A stretch of 10,166 nucleotides of DNA from a candidate division KSB1 bacterium (GTDB lineage Bacteria > Zhuqueibacterota > JdFR-76 > DREG01), in assembly GCA_022566355.1 (NCBI GenBank), contig JADFJB010000148.1, forward strand, positions 1-10,166, in the 5' to 3' direction. Positions 7,355 to 10,166 of the stretch are shown one piece after another (the first letter of the stretch is position 1; each line of letters opens with the position of its first letter). A program made the translations under genes and the position numbers. Under the pieces are notes generated by a model, which was given only the letters and a program-made list of their open reading frames with translations, was not told where the DNA came from and did not search any database.

Positions 7355-8245
7355 TTAATTGACTTTCTGATCAATACCAAACTCCATAAAATAGACATAA
7401 GCATGCTCCAGATTAGGCTCGATCTTTTTGCCTTTATAGCCATCGAGTTCATCAGCAACCAGCTGAACTTCCCAACCTCTGTCTGTAGGGACTGTTGAAA
7501 TCACTGGGAATTTTTCTTTCAGGGTCTCCAGCTCATTGTCCAATGCATCAACTTGCCAGACATGATCTTTTGCTTGCTCAATTAACTCATCCGGTGCTCC
7601 CTGGAAAACGATCTCACCTTCATTCAACAATGCCATATTGCGGCATGTGCTTGAGATATCTCCAATAATATGAGTAGATAGGATGATGATGATATCTTTC
7701 CGGCTCATATTGGCAAGCAAGTTTCTGAATTTTATTCTCTCTTCGGGGTCCAACCCTGTTGTCGGCTCGTCGACGATCACCACTTTAGGCTCTCCAATCA
7801 ACGCCTGGGCAATACCCAACCGACGTTTCATCCCCCCCGACAGTTTATTTGCCTGTCGATCCCGGACATCAAAGAGACCGACCTGTTCCAGCAATTCATC
7901 CACAGCATTTCTACGCTTCGCTTTTTCTTTTAATCCTACCAGGCGAGCGACATAATCCAAAAACTCCCAGGTTTTTAGTTTCGAAAAGGAATGAAATTCT
8001 TGCGGCAGGTAACCTAACATGGCGCGAATTTCACGTCGATTTTTCTGTAAATCCAGATCGTTCACTTTTACAACCCCTGAAGTCGGTTTTATCAGGGTTA
8101 CTAATATCCGCATCAGGGTTGTTTTGCCGGCGCCATTGGGCCCTAATAATCCAAACATGCCACTATCGATCTGTAAATTGATGTTTTTTATTGCATGATT
8201 TGTGCGGTTGTAAACTTTGTTTAGGCCTTCGATTGTGATCTTCAC
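7355..8245 (-). CDS. ABC transporter ATP-binding protein (CcmA/NatA-like)
   Basis: This is a 296-residue nucleotide-binding subunit that hydrolyses ATP to drive the ABC-2 permease encoded next. All key motifs are intact: Walker A GPNGAGKT (35-42), Q-loop Gln82 in YLPQEF, signature LSGGMKRRLGIAQAL (135-149), Walker B VVIVDEPTTGLD (155-166) and H-loop His192 in LSTHI. The C-terminal 90 residues include a short accessory domain and the family ending LEHAYVYFMEFG. The start is GTG at 8245; the product then begins MKITIEGLNKVYN, exactly where the family normally starts. The ribosome site is weak (AAGAG about 12 bases upstream). It is the first gene of the four-gene minus-strand run, divergent from the lipoprotein gene at 8837. 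The direct pairing with an ABC-2 permease argues for export, but the substrate cannot be read from the sequence. Confidence 0.95.
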   Translation of the reverse strand: MKITIEGLNKVYNRTNHAIKNINLQIDSGMFGLLGPNGAGKTTLMRILVTLIKPTSGVVKVNDLDLQKNRREIRAMLGYLPQEFHSFSKLKTWEFLDYVARLVGLKEKAKRRNAVDELLEQVGLFDVRDRQANKLSGGMKRRLGIAQALIGEPKVVIVDEPTTGLDPEERIKFRNLLANMSRKDIIIILSTHIIGDISSTCRNMALLNEGEIVFQGAPDELIEQAKDHVWQVDALDNELETLKEKFPVISTVPTDRGWEVQLVADELDGYKGKKIEPNLEHAYVYFMEFGIDQKVN

Positions 8246-8297
8246 TATTGTTTTTACTCTTAAACTTCTTTTAGATTTTTATTTTGACTTCAGCGTA

Positions 8298-8326
8298 AAA
8301 TTAACATGTATGCAAAGCTAAGTCAA
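8298..8326 (-). promoter_or_regulatory. Possible sigma70-type promoter for the ABC ATPase gene
   Basis: On the minus strand TTGACT (8326-8321) matches the -35 consensus well and is followed after 17 bases by TAATTT (8303-8298), a weak -10. The predicted start would be near 8291, giving a leader of about 45 bases before the GTG. The -10 matches only about half of the consensus, and the sigma preference of this organism is unknown. Confidence 0.3.
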
Positions 8327-8523
8327 GCCTTAACTAAGCAAAAAATAATTGATAGCAACATTATATACGGACATGAATACAAACTTGGTTGGCATTGCGT
8401 TCAAAGTTTGGGATTAGCGGCGTTATAGTGGGATAGGATGCAGGACTTCAGGGACGGAATAATAAAAACAATGAACCAGTGTTAACTAACCTGCATTAAC
8501 CATGATCTAGATGTTCATTTTTA

Positions 8524-8579
8524 GACAGGATAAACAGGATTATCAGGATAATAATCTAGTATATCTAGTTAATCCTGTC
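8524..8579. repeat. Inverted repeat with GACAGGAT ends
   Basis: GACAGGAT (8524-8531) and ATCCTGTC (8572-8579) are perfect inverted copies. Inside are partial direct copies of ACAGGAT/TCAGGAT and a central CTAG-TATAT-CTAG palindrome, so the whole stretch can form a cruciform or RNA hairpin. It resembles the common intergenic repeat built of ACAGGATTA units. No T-run follows immediately, although an A-rich run begins at 8580. Confidence 0.6.
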
Positions 8580-8826
8580 AAAAAAGAAAATACAGCTAAT
8601 AAAAAGTTTGTTCAAAAAACAAAGTTTCACATCAGTACTTGTTATTTTTCAAAGTCTGGCCCATAATCACTCTTACTGTCCCTTCTAAACGGTGTTCATC
8701 ACAAAATTCTATTCTAATCAGGTATTTGATAGTATTAAACCCAAAATACGCTGATAAATTATTATGAACCTATTTATTTCCATTAATGTAATGGTATGAG
8801 AATAAATCATAAACAAAATTTCATCC

Positions 8827-8831
8827 GGAGG
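8827..8831 (+). promoter_or_regulatory. Ribosome binding site of the lipoprotein gene
   Basis: GGAGG is followed by five bases (ATTTA) and the ATG at 8837. It is the strongest Shine-Dalgarno site in the window and supports this start. Confidence 0.8.
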
Positions 8832-8836
8832 ATTTA

Positions 8837-9670
8837 ATGAAAACACTAAACATAAAATCCACAATTCCTAATTTAGTAAAGCCAGCATTTGTATTTCTGT
8901 TGATGATACCGGCATTGTCCGCGTGTAAAAAGTTAAACCTGGAAAGTCCCTCATTGGATCGGGAGATTATTATTGATGGAAATTATGATGATTGGTCGGG
9001 TCAAATGCAGTTATTAGAAAAGGATAAAATTTCGGTCGGATTGATGAATGATGCGGAATATTTATACCTTAGTTTAGTAACAAACGATCGCCAAATTAGA
9101 AGCCAGATGATGTTTATGGGTTTTACCCTCTGGTTAGATCCACTAGGCGGCAAGAAAAAAACTTTTGGCATCCGTTTTCCAATAGGAATGACAGAATCCG
9201 GGATGTCCATGCGCGAAATGAGGGAAGAACGAAACCAGGCACAAATGGAGGATATTTTCTTCCAGGCAATGTACGAACTGGAAATCCTTGGACCTGATGA
9301 TGGAGATCGAACGAGACTTGGAGTTTCGGAAATTCAAGGATTGGAAGTGAAAGCAAATCCATCACGGGGAAGTTTTGTTTACGAACTAAAACTTCCATTA
9401 AAAGCAGAGGGTTTATACAATTATGCAATCAATATTGAACCGGGAAGTCTAATTGGGATCGGTTTGGAAACCCAGGAAATGGACCGGGGAATGATGGGTG
9501 ATCGAATGGGTAGCGGTGGCATGGGTGGCGGACGAGATCGTATAGGGGGTGGAGGAAGGCGTGGTGGTGGTGGACAGGGAGGTAGAGGTGGTGGGATGGG
9601 TGGTTCTGGTGGTAGAGAAGCCCCACAGCCATTGAAAGTTTGGGCGGTGGTGCAATTAGCCTCTGAATAA
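8837..9670 (+). CDS. CBM9/DOMON-like lipoprotein with Gly/Arg/Met-rich tail
   Basis: This is a 277-residue predicted lipoprotein. The first 30 residues are a signal peptide (hydrophobic FVFLLMIPALSAC) with lipobox LSAC; Cys30 would be lipidated and the Lys-Lys after it does not signal inner-membrane retention. Residues about 43-60 (IIIDGNYDDWSG) followed by VGLMNDAEYLYLSLVTND match the opening of carbohydrate-binding-module-9/DOMON-like domains, where an IDG-x(3)-DW motif precedes a beta-strand with the pattern N-D-x-x-x-L-Y. FTLWLDPLGGKKKTFGIRFP and YELKLPL continue the beta-sandwich. Residues 217-260 are a low-complexity Gly/Arg/Met segment, and a final strand (LKVWAVVQLA) closes the protein. 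Ligand and role are unknown. It is the only complete plus-strand gene, divergent from the exporter run, and its stop directly abuts a truncated dUTPase frame. Confidence 0.8.
   Translation: MKTLNIKSTIPNLVKPAFVFLLMIPALSACKKLNLESPSLDREIIIDGNYDDWSGQMQLLEKDKISVGLMNDAEYLYLSLVTNDRQIRSQMMFMGFTLWLDPLGGKKKTFGIRFPIGMTESGMSMREMREERNQAQMEDIFFQAMYELEILGPDDGDRTRLGVSEIQGLEVKANPSRGSFVYELKLPLKAEGLYNYAINIEPGSLIGIGLETQEMDRGMMGDRMGSGGMGGGRDRIGGGGRRGGGGQGGRGGGMGGSGGREAPQPLKVWAVVQLASE
9485..9616 (+). repeat. Gly/Arg/Met-rich low-complexity coding stretch in the lipoprotein
   Basis: This stretch encodes residues 217-260, made of MGG, GGGR, RRGGGG and GGRGGG units. It sits just before the last beta-strand, like the loop insertions of the permease encoded at 3701-7186. 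GGT and GGA codons are mixed, so it is not a single perfect DNA repeat. Confidence 0.8.
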
Positions 9671-9819
9671 ATTTGAGTAAAAAATCATTTGTAGTAAAAT
9701 CAGGTGACAGGATTGCTCAAATGATTTTATGCCCGATAGCAAAAGGAAAACTTAAAGAGGTTAAAAATCTCCCTAAGACAGCAAGAGGTAAAGAAGGTTT
9801 TGGCTCGACAGGGAAATAA
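9667..9819 (+). pseudogene. dut: dUTPase C-terminal fragment, 5' part missing
   Basis: Reading from 9667 the frame gives INLSKKSFVVKSGDRIAQ, then MILCPIAKGKLKEVKNLPKT and ARGKEGFGSTGK, stopping at TAA 9817. This is the C-terminal third of a trimeric-type dUTP diphosphatase: conserved motif IV (GDRIAQ) and the glycine-rich motif V (RGKEGFGSTG) that closes over the substrate. The full enzyme is about 140-150 residues; motifs I-III, including the catalytic Asp and the uracil-binding hairpin, are absent, and TGA at 9664 closes the frame just upstream. No usual start gives a working enzyme. The homology begins at the stop codon of the lipoprotein gene (9668-9670), which points to a recombination or assembly junction there rather than gradual decay. 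I am very sure of the family and of the truncation in this window. Confidence 0.85.
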
Positions 9820-9821
9820 AA

Positions 9822-9935
9822 GATATAGAATCCGAAATCCTGAAAAAATCCGAGCAATTAAATGAAGTTTCAAAGACAATGGCGCTCAAGAAATTAAAGA
9901 ATATTGGCGGCGCAGATCTGGATTACATACGCTAA
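9822..9935 (+). other. Short open frame between the dUTPase fragment and the RDD gene
   Basis: A frame shifted from that of the dUTPase fragment reads DIESEILKKSEQLNEVSK, then TMALKKLKNIGGADLDYIR, ending at TAA 9933, two bases before the RDD start. It looks protein-like (charged, helical) but has no ATG, GTG or TTG before the ATG at 9879, which would give only 18 residues. It could be a small coupled gene, a tail joined to dUTPase by a frameshift, or chance. I do not recognise it. Confidence 0.25.
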
Positions 9936-9937
9936 AA

Positions 9938-10166
9938 ATGAAGCTGAACCTGCCTAAAGAAAGGGAATATGTCGGCACAGCCCCGCTATGGAAAAGGATT
10001 GCCGCGTTTTTTATCGACCTGTTCATCATAAACTTTGTTCTCCTGATCCCATTCAGGCCTCTGCTTAGGGTATTGGTTCAGGAAGAATCAGGCTTTTCTC
10101 AGATGTATTCTTACCTCAGTTCTAATCCTTCTGTTGTTGAAATCATAACAGCAGTATCTCTTACAA
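9938..10166 (+). CDS. RDD-family membrane protein, partial (runs off the window)
   Basis: The ATG at 9938 opens a frame that stays open to the window end (76 residues seen). Residues 16-27 read PLWKRIAAFFID, the entry of the RDD family: an Arg (20), six residues, then an Asp (27) inside the first hydrophobic segment, which continues LFIINFVLLIPF. The first membrane helix spans about 21-38 and a loop with charged and polar residues follows. The family has unclear roles, with some members linked to ion transport. No clear Shine-Dalgarno site precedes the ATG, and no alternative in-frame start exists after the TGA at 9863. The frame uses AGG for Arg repeatedly. The gene lies in the segment downstream of the suspected junction, so it may not share the origin of the genes to its left. 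Confidence 0.75.
   Translation, partial: MKLNLPKEREYVGTAPLWKRIAAFFIDLFIINFVLLIPFRPLLRVLVQEESGFSQMYSYLSSNPSVVEIITAVSLT

Larger units (their letters stand above)
8246..8836. other. Non-coding divergent intergenic region
   Basis: About 590 AT-rich bases separate the divergent ATPase and lipoprotein genes. I see no gene here: the longest protein-like frame (minus strand, about 8773-8632, ending LKNNKY) has no ATG, GTG or TTG before its middle and no ribosome site. The region holds the possible ATPase promoter (8298-8326), an inverted repeat (8524-8579) and the ribosome site of the lipoprotein gene. No convincing promoter for the lipoprotein gene was found: TTGATA at 8726-8731 has no -10 at usable spacing. 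Confidence 0.7.

Noticed and set aside
8726-8760. TTGATA as a -35 for the lipoprotein gene
   Set aside because: No -10-like hexamer is at 16-18 bp; the nearest AT-rich hexamers are too far away.
8632-8773. Minus-strand frame of about 43 codons that looks protein-like
   Set aside because: There is no start codon before its middle, no ribosome site and no recognised family; most likely chance or an untraceable remnant.
9811-9820. Programmed -1 frameshift at the dUTPase end
   Set aside because: GGGAAAT is not in the reading phase required for a classic X XXY YYZ slippery site in the dUTPase frame.

Overview
The window reads as bacterial, Gram-negative DNA. It carries a TolC-type outer-membrane protein, a lipid-anchored membrane-fusion protein and a second lipoprotein. 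By eye it is AT-rich, uses Shine-Dalgarno sites with some GTG starts, and has gaps between genes filled with palindromic dispersed repeats. The gene types (an ABC-2 permease fused to an M1-aminopeptidase-like region, a golvesin-C-like domain, a CBM9/DOMON-like lipoprotein with a Gly/Arg tail, and an S23 four-helix-bundle gene) suggest the Bacteroidota/Calditrichota/KSB1-like (FCB) part of the tree. That placement is inference; no marker gene is present to fix it.

Layout, left to right. Positions 1-570 hold a broken four-helix-bundle (23S rRNA IVS-type, S23) gene on the minus strand. It is split by a roughly 133-bp palindromic element flanked by an exact 9-bp direct repeat, and is followed by a heptamer tandem repeat. 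Positions 573-8245 hold four minus-strand genes, transcribed in the order ABC ATPase (8245-7355), giant ABC-2 permease with a peptidase-like exterior (7186-3701), TolC-like outer-membrane protein (ending 1926), and RND-type periplasmic adaptor lipoprotein (ending 573). Together they could build an envelope-spanning ABC exporter: ATPase and permease in the inner membrane, the adaptor in the periplasm and TolC in the outer membrane. The gaps between them are long (about 155-300 bp) and each carries an inverted repeat, so a single transcript is not certain. No RND pump gene is present in the window.

Positions 8246-8836 are a non-coding divergent intergenic region with a possible promoter for the ATPase gene and one inverted repeat. 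On the plus strand, 8837-9670 encodes a lipoprotein with a CBM9/DOMON-like N-terminal part and a Gly/Arg/Met-rich tail.

Right after that stop codon the sequence changes character. At about 9667-9819 there is only the C-terminal third of a dUTPase (RIAQ motif and GFGSTG motif) with no 5' part, then a short open frame, then the start of an RDD-family membrane protein that runs off the window at 10166. The dUTPase fragment butts against the lipoprotein stop, so there is a rearrangement or an assembly junction near 9660-9680.

The most unusual items are the catalytically dead M1-like, golvesin-tailed ABC permease in an exporter locus, the Gly/Arg-rich insertions shared by that permease and the neighbouring lipoprotein, the insertion-split S23 gene, and the dUTPase junction.
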